Shown here: piece by piece, positions 24,367 to 33,045 of the stretch
How positions within the stretch are numbered: the first letter of the stretch is position 1
How the letters are laid out: the number at the start of each line of letters is the position of its first letter
DNA from: Flavobacterium glaciei
Lineage (GTDB): Bacteria > Bacteroidota > Bacteroidia > Flavobacteriales > Flavobacteriaceae
DNA length: 64,000 nt
Direction: 5' to 3'
Assembly: GCF_003350545.1 (NCBI RefSeq)
Contig: NZ_QQBA01000004.1
Location: 62,001-126,000, forward strand
Made by a program: the position numbers and the translations under genes
The notes under the pieces: generated by a model
Seen by the model: only the letters and a program-made list of their open reading frames with translations
What the model was told of the DNA's origin: nothing
Databases searched by the model: none

Positions 24367-25215
24367 ATGGACATTTCAAAACAACAGCCTTTTTTAACCG
24401 TTAAAGATTATTCTGTTTCTCAGGAAATTTTCGATTTATATCATGATGAGCAATTGGACATGCTGATTACGTCTCCACAACCCAGTTTGGAAAATTTAGG
24501 AAAGTACTATGAAAGTGTTGATTATATTTCGCACACAGATAGCAAAAGGTCTTTATTTGAAAAAGCATATCATTTTGTAAAAAGCATAGCGCTTAAAAAC
24601 AAATTGAATTTAATCAATTCATTGCAATCAAACAAAGGAAGCATTTTAGACATTGGTGCCGGAACAGGAGATTTTTTATCTGTTGCCAAAGAAAACGGTT
24701 GGCACACGATAGGAGTAGAGCCAAGTGAAAAAGCAAAAGCGATTGCAAAAAAGAAAGGCGTTTCATTTGTGGGGGAAACAAGTGAATTAGACAATCATTC
24801 CTTTGATGTGATTTCGATGTGGCATGTTTTGGAACACGTTCCAAATTTAGAAAATCAAATCAAAGAATTGAAACGATTATTAAAACCAAACGGAACTTTA
24901 ATTATTGCTGTTCCAAATTTCAAATCTTTTGACGCCAAACACTATGGAAAGTTTTGGGCCGCTTATGATGTGCCAATACATTTTTGGCATTTCTCAAAAA
25001 CAGCAATAAAAATGCTTTTCGAAAAAGAAGAAATGAAATTGGTAAAAGTACTTCCTATGAAATTTGATTCCTTTTACGTCAGCTTACTTTCGGAAAAATA
25101 CAAAACAGGTAAAATGAATTATATAAAAGCCTTTTTTGTTGGATTGCAATCAAATTGGGAGGCAAAGAAGAATTTTGAATATTCTTCACACATTTACATC
25201 CTAAAAAACAACTAA
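24367..25215 (+). CDS. Class I SAM-dependent methyltransferase
   Basis: The 282-residue protein has SAM-binding motif I ILDIGAGTGDFLSVAKENGW (from residue ~96), an acidic residue ending motif II (TIGVEPSEKAKAIAKKKG), and FDVISMWHVLEHVPNLENQI as motif IV. This is the Methyltransf_23/UbiG-like fold. The first 60 residues form a separate N-terminal region with no Cys cluster. The substrate is unknown. It is preceded by a parS-like site and by degenerate ACTGAAAACT repeats, and is probably transcribed on its own or behind mnmG. Confidence 0.85.
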   Translation: MDISKQQPFLTVKDYSVSQEIFDLYHDEQLDMLITSPQPSLENLGKYYESVDYISHTDSKRSLFEKAYHFVKSIALKNKLNLINSLQSNKGSILDIGAGTGDFLSVAKENGWHTIGVEPSEKAKAIAKKKGVSFVGETSELDNHSFDVISMWHVLEHVPNLENQIKELKRLLKPNGTLIIAVPNFKSFDAKHYGKFWAAYDVPIHFWHFSKTAIKMLFEKEEMKLVKVLPMKFDSFYVSLLSEKYKTGKMNYIKAFFVGLQSNWEAKKNFEYSSHIYILKNN

Positions 25216-25419
25216 AAATCATTTTAAGCGCATTTAAGCCCGTTTTTTTAAATTGTCGGGAGTGAATGTCGGATTTATTTATTAATTCGTTTATTTAAAA
25301 GATATACAACTCGTTTTTAATAGCCATAAATTATACATTCATAATTCACAATAATAAAATCTTATATCAAAAAAAAGTAGCATTTTGTAAACTTTATGTC
25401 AATGCTATCTATTTTTTTA

Positions 25420-25427
25420 TATTTTTG
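25420..25427 (+). promoter_or_regulatory. Candidate -7 element of the OmpH-like gene
   Basis: TATTTTTG matches TAnnTTTG, 32 bp before the ATG at 25460. Confidence 0.5.
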
Positions 25428-25459
25428 TCACCAATACTCAAAACTAGAAATTCATCAAA

Positions 25460-26026
25460 ATGAAAAAAGGATTATTAATTATCGCATTATCAATTTCAAT
25501 TGTTGCTTGTAACAAACCAGCAGAAGCAGTTAAGGAAGTAAAAACAGCTTATGTTGACACTTCGGAATTAATGAAAGAATATACAGAGGCAAAAGACCTT
25601 GAAGCGAAATATAAATCAAAAGCAGAAGAAAAAGGTAGACAACTAGATGCTGAAATTGCAAGATTCAAACAAGAAGCAGCAAATTTTCAATCTCAAGCAC
25701 AAGCAAATGGTCAAGCGTGGGCACAGCAAAAAGGCGCTGAATTACAAAAAAGAGAACAACAATTAAGTTATGCACAACAAGCTTTGACTCAAGAATTGCA
25801 GGTTGAAAGCGGTAAAGAAATGGACTCTTTAGTAAGTGGAGTAAAAAAATTCATCAAAGCTTACGGAAAAGAAAAAGGATATGCATACATCTATGGTACA
25901 GGTGATGCTGCTTCAATTCTTTATGCTGAAGACAAATTTGATATCACAAAAGAAATCATCAAAGGGTTGAACGACAAATACAAAGCGCCTGCTAAAACAG
26001 AAGAAAAAGCTGGAGCTAAAAAATAA
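25460..26026 (+). CDS. OmpH/Skp-like periplasmic lipoprotein
   Basis: The 188-residue protein has a lipoprotein signal peptide ending in the lipobox IVAC (Cys ~17). An OmpH/Skp pattern follows: a short strand VKTAYVDTSELMKEY, a long Lys/Glu/Gln/Ala coiled coil (residues ~45-125) and a C-terminal segment KEKGYAYIYGTGDAASILYA. Skp proteins chaperone outer-membrane proteins in the periplasm. Here a lipid anchor replaces the usual soluble form, which is common in Bacteroidetes. It is monocistronic. Confidence 0.85.
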   Translation: MKKGLLIIALSISIVACNKPAEAVKEVKTAYVDTSELMKEYTEAKDLEAKYKSKAEEKGRQLDAEIARFKQEAANFQSQAQANGQAWAQQKGAELQKREQQLSYAQQALTQELQVESGKEMDSLVSGVKKFIKAYGKEKGYAYIYGTGDAASILYAEDKFDITKEIIKGLNDKYKAPAKTEEKAGAKK

Positions 26027-26045
26027 TTTTTATTATTAATTCAAA

Positions 26046-26087
26046 AAATTGCCTTTGTCTATAATTTAGATGAAGGCATTTTTTTTG
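26046..26087 (+). terminator. Terminator of the OmpH-like gene
   Basis: ATTGCCTT...TCTA pairs with TAGA...AAGGCATT and is followed by a T run. Confidence 0.8.
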
Positions 26088-26097
26088 AAGTTATTTA

Positions 26098-26150
26098 CTT
26101 CGTCAGTTCGCTTCGCTCGTGTCCCGCTATTTGCTACAAACGGAGTTCAG
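26098..26150. repeat. GC-rich dispersed-repeat fragment
   Basis: TTCGTCAGTTCGCTTCGCTC, then GTGTCCCGCTATTTGCTAC, is GC-rich against the local background. It resembles an intergenic element seen often in flavobacterial genomes (compare 63395-63494). It accounts for part of the 365-bp gap before the helicase gene. I see no gene in the rest. Confidence 0.5.
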
Positions 26151-26391
26151 AGAACACTAATTAAAAAAAAGGATAGTGAGGTAATTTCTTATTTAATAAG
26201 TTTTTTTCTTTCCCATAAAAGAATCTTCTGTAGGTTGCTCTTTTCCGGTTACAAAAAAATACTTCCTAAATTTCGAGCATTTTCGTTGTATTGGGGCCGA
26301 AAAATACTTGAATTATATTCCAAAAATGTTTTACAAAAATTAAAATAGTATCCCTAATTTTCAATACTTTAGCTTTATATATATACGCCTA

Positions 26392-28659
26392 ATGCAAACC
26401 ATTTCAGAAGCCGCCGCTTATAGCTTACGATTCATCAATCAAACGCATCGATCTGTTTTCCTGACTGGGAAAGCAGGAACCGGAAAAACCACTCTTTTAC
26501 GGGAAATTATCCAGACCACCCACAAGAATACAGTAGTTGTGGCACCAACGGGAATTGCCGCTCTAAATGCTGGTGGAGTTACGATTCACTCAATGTTTCA
26601 ATTGCCGTTTGGAGGATTTATTCCCGACAATTCATCGCCTCAATTTTCCGAAAGCACTAAATTTGAAACCAAAGCAACCCTGCGCAGGCATTTCAAAATG
26701 AGTGGTTTGAAGAAATCAGTGATTCGCAATATGGAATTATTGATTATCGATGAAGTCAGTATGCTTCGTGCGGATTTACTGGACGCAATGGATTATATGA
26801 TGCAAACCGTACGTAAAAAAAGTACAGCTTTTGGAGGCGTTCAAGTTTTATATATTGGTGATTTATTGCAGTTGCCACCGGTAATTCGGGACGAAGAATG
26901 GCGCACGCTGAAAACCTACTACAAAGGAAAATTTTTTTTCCATTCGCACGTCGTGCAGCAACATCCGCCTTTATATATCGAATTGTCTAAGATTTTTCGT
27001 CAGACGGATGATACGTTTATTTCGGTTTTGAATAATTTGCGGAACAATCAGATTTCACAGGAAGATATTCAAACGTTAAACCAATACGTTAAACCCGATT
27101 TTGATTTAAAAGCAAACAAAGGATACATCACATTAACCACTCATAACAACAAAGCCGATTCCATGAATGCTCAGGCTTTAGAAGATCTGGAGGGAAAGTT
27201 AGTAGTTTATAAACCAGAAATAACAGGAGATTTTCCAGATAAGATATTTCCCGTGGAACAACAACTGCAATTGAAAGTGGGTGCGCAAATCATGTTTGTA
27301 AAAAACGATTTGTCCTTTGATAAGCATTATTTCAACGGAAAAATGGGCGTTATAAAATCGCTCTCTAGCCAGGAAATCCTGGTTCATTTTCCCGAAGAAA
27401 ACAAAACCATAGAAGTCGAAAAGTACGAATGGCAAAACATTCGCTACAAAGTAGACGAAACAACTAAGGAAATTGAAGAAGAGGTTTTAGGGACTTTTGT
27501 ACACTATCCTATCAAATTAGCTTGGGCGATTACAGTTCATAAAAGCCAGGGATTGACATTTGACAAAGCTGCGCTTGATGTTTCGCAAGTTTTTCTTCCC
27601 GGACAGGCCTATGTCGCATTATCACGTTTGCGCTCGTTAGAAGGGCTTATTTTGCTTTCTCCGCTGCGTATGAACGGTATTTCTAACGATCAGGATGTTA
27701 TGGATTATTCGTTGAACAAAGCTTCAGATTCGTTTTTAGAGAATGCATTGCATTTTGAAACTAAAAATTTCATCCATAACTATTTGATAAACACCTTCGA
27801 CTGGAGTGATTTGGCGCAGGAATGGCGCAATCACCGATTCAGTTACAATGAAAACTCGGAAGTTTCAGGAAAATCAAAACATGCCTTATGGGCCAAAAAG
27901 CAAAACGAAGTCATCGAACAGCTTTTGAATCCATCCAAAAAATTTATATTACAATTGAACAAGCTTTTTGGTCAGGAAACTGTCGATTTGAATCATGTCT
28001 CGGAACGCATTCAAGCCGCCTTCAGTTATTTCCTAAAACCAATGGATGAATTGGTTTTTGAAATCCTTTGGAAAATTGAAGAAGTAAAACGCACCAAAAA
28101 AGCAAAAGCGTTTTATGATGAATTAATCGTGTTGGAAGAGTTGCAAACCAAGGCCGTTTTGCGGTTAATGAAGGCCAAATTACTGATAGAAACCGTTGTG
28201 GCAGGAGAAACCATTTCGAAAGAGAAGTTGACATCTTCAGATATAAAAAATTACATCATCCGAAAAACGGAAGCCATACAAAATCAGTTCAAGGAATTAA
28301 ATATTACGTTGATTGAGGACGATAGGGACGTGGAGCGTTACACTGCAAAGAAATCTAAAACAGCAGTACCTAAAAAATCAACAGTTCAGGAAACCTACGA
28401 ATTGTGGGTAGAAAAGAAATCAATTGAAGATATTGCTTCAATCAGGGTGCTGACCAAACAAACGATTTACTCGCATTTTGTAAAGCTGATACAAACCAAA
28501 GCAGTATCTATTTCGGAAGTTTTACCTGAGGATAAAATGCAGGAGTTGGCAACTGCTTTTGCCGGATATAAAGAAGAATCGCTGAATACTTTAATGGAAA
28601 AACACGGTCATAAATTCTCTTGGGAAGAAGCGAGGATGTACAAAGCGAGTTTGAATTAA
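26392..28659 (+). CDS. PIF1/RecD-like superfamily 1 helicase with C-terminal HTH
   Basis: The 755-residue protein opens with TISEAAAYSLRFINQTHRSV and Walker A LTGKAGTGKTTLLREI (residues ~24-39). It has the PIF1 signature VVVAPTGIAALNAGGVTIHS, Walker B LLIIDEVSMLRADLLD, and motif VI AWAITVHKSQGLTFDKAALD with GQAYVALSRL. The last ~90 residues (TVQETYELWVEKKSIEDIAS, then TKQTIYSHFVKL) form a helix-turn-helix like the HTH_40 domain found at RecQ C-termini. It is a 5'-3' DNA helicase by family, possibly acting on replication or G4 structures. It is monocistronic. Confidence 0.92.
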   Translation: MQTISEAAAYSLRFINQTHRSVFLTGKAGTGKTTLLREIIQTTHKNTVVVAPTGIAALNAGGVTIHSMFQLPFGGFIPDNSSPQFSESTKFETKATLRRHFKMSGLKKSVIRNMELLIIDEVSMLRADLLDAMDYMMQTVRKKSTAFGGVQVLYIGDLLQLPPVIRDEEWRTLKTYYKGKFFFHSHVVQQHPPLYIELSKIFRQTDDTFISVLNNLRNNQISQEDIQTLNQYVKPDFDLKANKGYITLTTHNNKADSMNAQALEDLEGKLVVYKPEITGDFPDKIFPVEQQLQLKVGAQIMFVKNDLSFDKHYFNGKMGVIKSLSSQEILVHFPEENKTIEVEKYEWQNIRYKVDETTKEIEEEVLGTFVHYPIKLAWAITVHKSQGLTFDKAALDVSQVFLPGQAYVALSRLRSLEGLILLSPLRMNGISNDQDVMDYSLNKASDSFLENALHFETKNFIHNYLINTFDWSDLAQEWRNHRFSYNENSEVSGKSKHALWAKKQNEVIEQLLNPSKKFILQLNKLFGQETVDLNHVSERIQAAFSYFLKPMDELVFEILWKIEEVKRTKKAKAFYDELIVLEELQTKAVLRLMKAKLLIETVVAGETISKEKLTSSDIKNYIIRKTEAIQNQFKELNITLIEDDRDVERYTAKKSKTAVPKKSTVQETYELWVEKKSIEDIASIRVLTKQTIYSHFVKLIQTKAVSISEVLPEDKMQELATAFAGYKEESLNTLMEKHGHKFSWEEARMYKASLN

Positions 28660-28680
28660 AAACCAGAAAGTGCTAAAACT

Positions 28681-28713
28681 AAAAAACCCTATTCGGTATG
28701 AATAGGGTTTTTG
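28681..28713. terminator. Terminator between the helicase and HU-SPOR genes
   Basis: AAAACCCTATTC / GAATAGGGTTTT has the loop GGTAT. A and T tracts on both sides suit the two convergent genes. Confidence 0.85.
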
Positions 28714-28715
28714 TT

Positions 28716-29660
28716 TTATAGTGATTGAATCAATATCCAAGCCTCTGGATTGTGCTTTTCATTGATTTCTTTTTTTGCTTTTTCAGCTTCAGCAAATGTG
28801 GCGTAACTACCATATAAAACTGGAAAATAACCATTTTTATTAGGAGCGATTCGTTTGGCATCATATCCTAAACGAGTAAGAATTCGCAATGTTTTGTTGG
28901 CATTTTTTTCTTCTCGGTACACTCCAGCCATAATGTGATACGGCATTTTCATTTCCTTGTCAGACTTTAAAGAAAGTGTCACGGCAGGAACAGGGCTTTC
29001 GATGAAGAAAGTGGCTTGCTGAATTTTATCTTGAACTTGTTTTTGAACGGCAGTTTCAACAAGAATCTTTTCTGAGGCGATTTGATTTTGGTACATTGGA
29101 TAACCCACACTTCCTGCAAGTCCTAATCCTAATACAAAAATAGCAGCGTATTTTAAATATGGATTTGCTGTTCTTGTCTCAGGAACCATTGTGATAGTTG
29201 CTTTTTCTTCGATTGCTTCTATTTCTTTTTCAAAGATTTCTCTTTTTACAAGTGGTGAAACAAAAGGAGCCAACCCAAAAGAACTAGTTAAATAATTCGT
29301 TTGATCGTACGGAGTAAAAACAATGTTTTTATCTGCGTTCAAGCGAAGATCACCTACATTTTTTATAGTAATAAGTTCGTTTTCTTCAAATGCTTTTTTC
29401 CAATTAAACACTTCGTATTGAATTTTACTTACAGCATATTCATACGATGTTTTTTCTGCTTGAGCGATATGATTGGCTAATAAACCATCATTGTTTCTTA
29501 AATTAGCATTGAAAGCAATCATTTTTTTGGGTGGAGAAAATGAATTTGTACTTTCGTTTAGTTTTGCCGATTGGATTTCAGTCAAAAATGCTCCGAATCC
29601 AGGAACGGTAACACATTGATAACGGTATAAAAGCTGCGCGATGTATAGTTCGATTTTCAT
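28716..29660 (-). CDS. HU-CCDC81 plus SPOR domain membrane protein
   Basis: The 314-residue protein combines three parts. The N-terminal two-thirds (residues 1-~130, MKIELYIAQLLYRYQCVTVP, then EENELITIKNVGDLRLN) fits the bacterial CCDC81-type HU-like domains. A membrane helix spans ~171-187 (YAAIFVLGLGLAGSVGY). A C-terminal SPOR domain (~235-314, PYHIMAGVYREEKNANKTLR) follows. SPOR domains bind denuded septal peptidoglycan, while the HU-like part faces the cytoplasm and could bind DNA or itself. The start at 29660 is chosen because the TAACTTTG element lies 6-13 bp upstream and excludes an earlier ATG at 29678. Confidence 0.88.
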   Translation of the reverse strand: MKIELYIAQLLYRYQCVTVPGFGAFLTEIQSAKLNESTNSFSPPKKMIAFNANLRNNDGLLANHIAQAEKTSYEYAVSKIQYEVFNWKKAFEENELITIKNVGDLRLNADKNIVFTPYDQTNYLTSSFGLAPFVSPLVKREIFEKEIEAIEEKATITMVPETRTANPYLKYAAIFVLGLGLAGSVGYPMYQNQIASEKILVETAVQKQVQDKIQQATFFIESPVPAVTLSLKSDKEMKMPYHIMAGVYREEKNANKTLRILTRLGYDAKRIAPNKNGYFPVLYGSYATFAEAEKAKKEINEKHNPEAWILIQSL

Positions 29661-29665
29661 ACTTA

Positions 29666-29673
29666 CAAAGTTA
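29666..29673 (-). promoter_or_regulatory. Candidate -7 element of HU-SPOR
   Basis: The minus strand reads TAACTTTG (TAnnTTTG) 5 bp before the ATG, implying a very short or absent 5' leader. Confidence 0.5.
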
Positions 29674-29859
29674 TACAACCAAAATAGTTATCAAAATTTT
29701 ATTCACAATTTTTATTAACAATCCGCATAAAAATTTATACATTTCACTCTCAAATAATTAGCATGAAATAGCCATGTTTAATCGTTATACAAACATAAAT
29801 AAAGATTTTTTTAAACTGGCGTATTCCATATTCCAATAAAAAACAAGCATTATCTACAT

Positions 29860-30960
29860 ATGAAAGAGCAGGATTTATTTTATTTATTGGCATTGCAAAG
29901 AATAGAAGGTGTGGGCGACATAATGGCTAAAAAACTGCTGACTCATTTTGGAACTGCAGAAGCCGTTTTTAATACAAAAGCATCGCAACTTGCTGCTATT
30001 GATGGAGTAGGGTCTGTTTTGTTGAAAAATTTAAAAGACAAATCCGTTTTCGAAAAAGCAACTCAAGAACTGGAGTTTATAAAAGCGAATGAAATCAATG
30101 CGGTTTATTTTCAGGACGAAGACTACCCGGAACGTTTGAAACATTGTATTGACGGACCACTTTTATTATTCACATCGGGAAATATTAATTTAAAAAACAG
30201 AAGAATAATCAGCATTGTAGGAACGCGCCAAATTACCTCATACGGAACTGAATTTTGCAGAAAACTGATTGAAGATTTGGCTCCGCTAGATCCTATAATC
30301 GTGAGTGGTTTTGCTTATGGTGTTGATATTGTTGCGCATCAACTGGCAATGGAACATAATTTACAGACGATAGGAGTGGTGGCGCATGGTTTGAACCAAA
30401 TTTACCCGAAAACCCATAAAAAATATGTGTCGAAAGTAGAGCAGAACGGTGGTTTCATGACCGAATTTTGGAGTTCTTCCAATCCAGATAAAGAAAATTT
30501 CGTAAAAAGAAACCGAATCGTCGCAGGAATGTCTGAAGCAACCATTGTAATTGAATCAGCAGATAGAGGCGGCTCGTTAATCACGGCAAACATGGCCAAT
30601 GATTACAACCGTGATGTTTTTGCGGTTCCGGGGCGTGTTACGGATAAGTATAGTTTGGGTTGCAATAATCTAATAAAAACTCAAAAAGCAAATGTCTTGA
30701 CCAGTGCTGCTGATTTGATTTATATTTTGAATTGGGATATCCAGAAGGAATCCAAACCCGTACAGAAACAACTCTTTGTTTCTCTCGATGATGACGAACA
30801 AAAAGTCTATGATTACCTCCTTAAAACTGGAAAAGAACTGATGGATATTATTGCTTTGCGCTGTGATTTTCCTATTTATAAAATCTCAGGAATGCTGTTG
30901 AATATGGAACTGAAAGGTGTGATTCGGCCTTTACCGGGAAAATTGTTTGAGGCGATTTAG
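29860..30960 (+). CDS. dprA: DNA-processing protein DprA
   Basis: The 366-residue protein has an N-terminal helix-hairpin-helix/SAM-like part (LQRIEGVGDIMAKKLLTHFG) and a Rossmann-like DprA domain. The conserved VGTRQITSYG, VSGFAYGVDIVAHQLAM, VVAHGLNQIYPKTHKK and AGMSEATIVIESADRGGSLI segments are present. A C-terminal winged helix (EQKVYDYLLKTGKELMDIIA) ends the protein. DprA loads RecA on incoming single strands during transformation; recA is 5 kb away on the other strand. Presence of dprA alone does not prove competence. Confidence 0.96.
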   Translation: MKEQDLFYLLALQRIEGVGDIMAKKLLTHFGTAEAVFNTKASQLAAIDGVGSVLLKNLKDKSVFEKATQELEFIKANEINAVYFQDEDYPERLKHCIDGPLLLFTSGNINLKNRRIISIVGTRQITSYGTEFCRKLIEDLAPLDPIIVSGFAYGVDIVAHQLAMEHNLQTIGVVAHGLNQIYPKTHKKYVSKVEQNGGFMTEFWSSSNPDKENFVKRNRIVAGMSEATIVIESADRGGSLITANMANDYNRDVFAVPGRVTDKYSLGCNNLIKTQKANVLTSAADLIYILNWDIQKESKPVQKQLFVSLDDDEQKVYDYLLKTGKELMDIIALRCDFPIYKISGMLLNMELKGVIRPLPGKLFEAI

Positions 30961-30964
30961 ATTT

Positions 30965-31037
30965 TAACACATAAGTCATTTAAGCTTTTGTGAAATAGTA
31001 ATAAAACTATAAAAAACTTAAATGACTTATATGTTTA
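30965..31037. repeat. Dispersed palindromic repeat (ATAAGTCATTTAAG family)
   Basis: The left arm ACACATAAGTCATTTAAG (to 30984) and the right arm CTTAAATGACTTATATGTT (from 31017) are near-perfect complements around a 32-nt AT-rich loop. The hairpin sits between the convergent dprA and trpS genes and might also terminate both. Confidence 0.8.
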
Positions 31038-31049
31038 AAAAACTGATTT

Positions 31050-32024
31050 TTAAACCTCAAATCCCAATTTTTCTCTTACTCTGTTCAAAACACCATTGGC
31101 CACAGCCGAAGCTTTTCCTGCACCAATTTTTAAAAGTGCATCTACTTCAGGTAGGTTGTTCATGTAGTAATTGTATTTTTCTCTTTCGGTTTTGAAAGTT
31201 TCGCAAATCAATTCAAACAACGCTTGTTTGGCATGACCGTAACCATAATTTCCGCCAAGGTAATTGGCTTTCATCGCTGCGATTTGTTCTTCATTAGCTA
31301 GTAAAGCATAAATAGCAAAAGCATTGCACGTATCTGGATTTTTAGGTTCTTCCAGCGGTGTGCTGTCGGTTTCAATACTCATCACTTGTTTGCGTAATGA
31401 TTTATCGTCCAGGAATATATTGATAATATTATTGGCTGATTTACTCATCTTACCGCCATTGGTTCCTGGAATCAGCATGCTGTCTTCCTGAATTTTGGCT
31501 TCGGGAAGTACGAACGTTTCTCCCATTTGGTGGTTGAAACGCGAAGCAACATCACGAGTGATTTCAAGGTGTTGCAATTGGTCTTTTCCTACGGGAACGA
31601 ATTCTGCGTCGTATAATAAAATATCGGCTGCCATTAGCATTGGATACGAAAACAAACCAGCGTTAACATCTTCCAGTCTGTCGGATTTGTCTTTGAAAGA
31701 ATGCGCTAATGTCAAGCGCTGAAAAGGAAAAAAACAACTCAAATACCACGATAATTCTGCTGTTTGCGGCACATCAGATTGTCTGTAGAAAACCACTTTG
31801 TCTACATTTAAACCACACGCCAACCACGCTGCAGCAGTACTGTAGGTATTGGTTCGTAAGGTTTCGCCGTTTTTTATTTGTGTTATCGAATGTAAATCAG
31901 CAATGAAAAGAAAAGATTCGTTTTCAGGTTTATTTGATAATGCTATTGCGGGAATGATTGCGCCAAGTAAGTTTCCTAAATGCGGTGTTCCGGTACTTTG
32001 AACGCCTGTAAGTATTTTTGCCAT
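31050..32024 (-). CDS. trpS: Tryptophanyl-tRNA synthetase
   Basis: The 324-residue protein is compact class I TrpRS. It has MAKILTGVQSTGTPHLGNLL (the HIGH counterpart PHLGN at ~14-18), the dimer/Trp pocket segments QSDVPQTAELSWYLSCF and DILLYDAEFVPVGKDQLQHL, and GGKMSKSANN as the KMSKS loop (~190-199). It charges tRNA-Trp. It is a stand-alone leftward gene flanked on both sides by dispersed palindromic repeats. No trp biosynthesis gene is nearby. Confidence 0.96.
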   Translation of the reverse strand: MAKILTGVQSTGTPHLGNLLGAIIPAIALSNKPENESFLFIADLHSITQIKNGETLRTNTYSTAAAWLACGLNVDKVVFYRQSDVPQTAELSWYLSCFFPFQRLTLAHSFKDKSDRLEDVNAGLFSYPMLMAADILLYDAEFVPVGKDQLQHLEITRDVASRFNHQMGETFVLPEAKIQEDSMLIPGTNGGKMSKSANNIINIFLDDKSLRKQVMSIETDSTPLEEPKNPDTCNAFAIYALLANEEQIAAMKANYLGGNYGYGHAKQALFELICETFKTEREKYNYYMNNLPEVDALLKIGAGKASAVANGVLNRVREKLGFEV

Positions 32025-32130
32025 TATGATTTTTAACTTTTACCGCAAAGTTCGCAAAGTTTTTTATTTTTTACCGCAAATTCGCAAATTATAAAATCAA
32101 CTTAATTTAAATTGTGTTGGTAGTTTTTTT

Positions 32131-32228
32131 AACCATATAAGTCATTTAAGTCTGTAAAACGTTGATGATTAAAAGAACGAGTTATAATTGACCGGTAACA
32201 TAAAAACTTTGATGACTTACATGTTAAA
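32131..32228. repeat. Dispersed palindromic repeat, second copy, plus a short direct repeat
   Basis: The left arm CATATAAGTCATTTAAG (to 32150) and right arm CTTTGATGACTTACATGTT (from 32207) flank a 56-nt variable loop. Just before it (about 32040-32090) a direct repeat of TTTTACCGCAAAGTTCGCAA appears twice, the second copy slightly shortened. Both lie in the gap between trpS and plsC. Confidence 0.7.
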
Positions 32229-32270
32229 AAACGCACGAATTTTTTTTGAGCATTATAACATCTGATTTCT

Positions 32271-32278
32271 TACTTTTG
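32271..32278 (+). promoter_or_regulatory. Candidate -7 element of the first plsC-like gene
   Basis: TACTTTTG matches TAnnTTTG and ends only 5 bp before the ATG at 32284, so the transcript may be leaderless. Confidence 0.5.
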
Positions 32279-32283
32279 AACCT

Positions 32284-33045
32284 ATGAGAGGATTAAAAAT
32301 TATATTTTGGGTTTTGTGGCGCATCTGGTTTTACATTTTGATGACTATTCCCATAGTAGTGATGTTTCCTTTTCTGGTATTATCAATTTTGACGGAAAGC
32401 GGTTATCCTTATTTTTTTAAGATGGCTCGTATTTGGGCAAAATTTATTCTTTTTGGAATGGGATTTTATTACAAAATTGATAAAATTCAAGAAATGGAAT
32501 ATCAAAAAAGTTACATGATTGTTGCTAATCATACTTCTATGGTAGATATTATGCTGATGCTGGCTTTGACAAGAAATCCGTTTGTTTTTGTGGGAAAAAA
32601 AGAATTGTCAAAAATTCCTTTGTTCGGATTTTTCTATAAAAGGACTTGTATTTTAGTAGATAGGAATTCTTCAAAAAGCAGAATGGAAGTTTTTAACCGT
32701 GCTCAAAAAAGGATCAATCAAGGGTTGAGCATTTGTATTTTTCCCGAAGGCGGTGTTCCTGATGATGAATCTATAATTTTGGATACTTTTAAAGATGGTG
32801 CTTTCCGATTGGCGATAGAACATGAAATCCCAATTGTTCCCATTACTTTTGCTGACAATAAAAAAAGATTCTCGTACACGTTTCTCAGCGGAAGCCCGGG
32901 TTTATTGCGTGTAAAAATGCATTCACATATAGAAACTGCTGGTAAATCAAGTGTTGATCGTAAGGAAATTCGAGAAGAAGTGCGAGACATTATTTATACC
33001 CAATTAGTAGCTTTTGATGCTGAAATAATTAAAAGCTATAGCTAA
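32284..33045 (+). CDS. 1-acyl-sn-glycerol-3-phosphate acyltransferase (PlsC-like)
   Basis: The 253-residue protein has an N-terminal membrane helix (FWVLWRIWFYILMTIPIVVM), the catalytic NHTSMVDI (NHx4D motif, residues ~82-88) and the substrate motif FPEGGVPDDE in place of the more usual FPEGTRS. It transfers an acyl chain to lysophosphatidic acid to make phosphatidic acid at the cytoplasmic membrane, or acts on a related lysolipid. The variant FPEGGV box hints at a different acceptor. A second, more canonical copy lies at 47288. The 3' end overlaps the convergent sigma-regulator gene by 17 bp. Confidence 0.87.
   Translation: MRGLKIIFWVLWRIWFYILMTIPIVVMFPFLVLSILTESGYPYFFKMARIWAKFILFGMGFYYKIDKIQEMEYQKSYMIVANHTSMVDIMLMLALTRNPFVFVGKKELSKIPLFGFFYKRTCILVDRNSSKSRMEVFNRAQKRINQGLSICIFPEGGVPDDESIILDTFKDGAFRLAIEHEIPIVPITFADNKKRFSYTFLSGSPGLLRVKMHSHIETAGKSSVDRKEIREEVRDIIYTQLVAFDAEIIKSYS

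Noticed and set aside
26070..26348. Open reading frame of 92 codons after the OmpH-like gene
   Set aside because: Its start lies inside a terminator and its body covers a GC-rich dispersed repeat. The translation is Phe/Lys-rich with no family resemblance.
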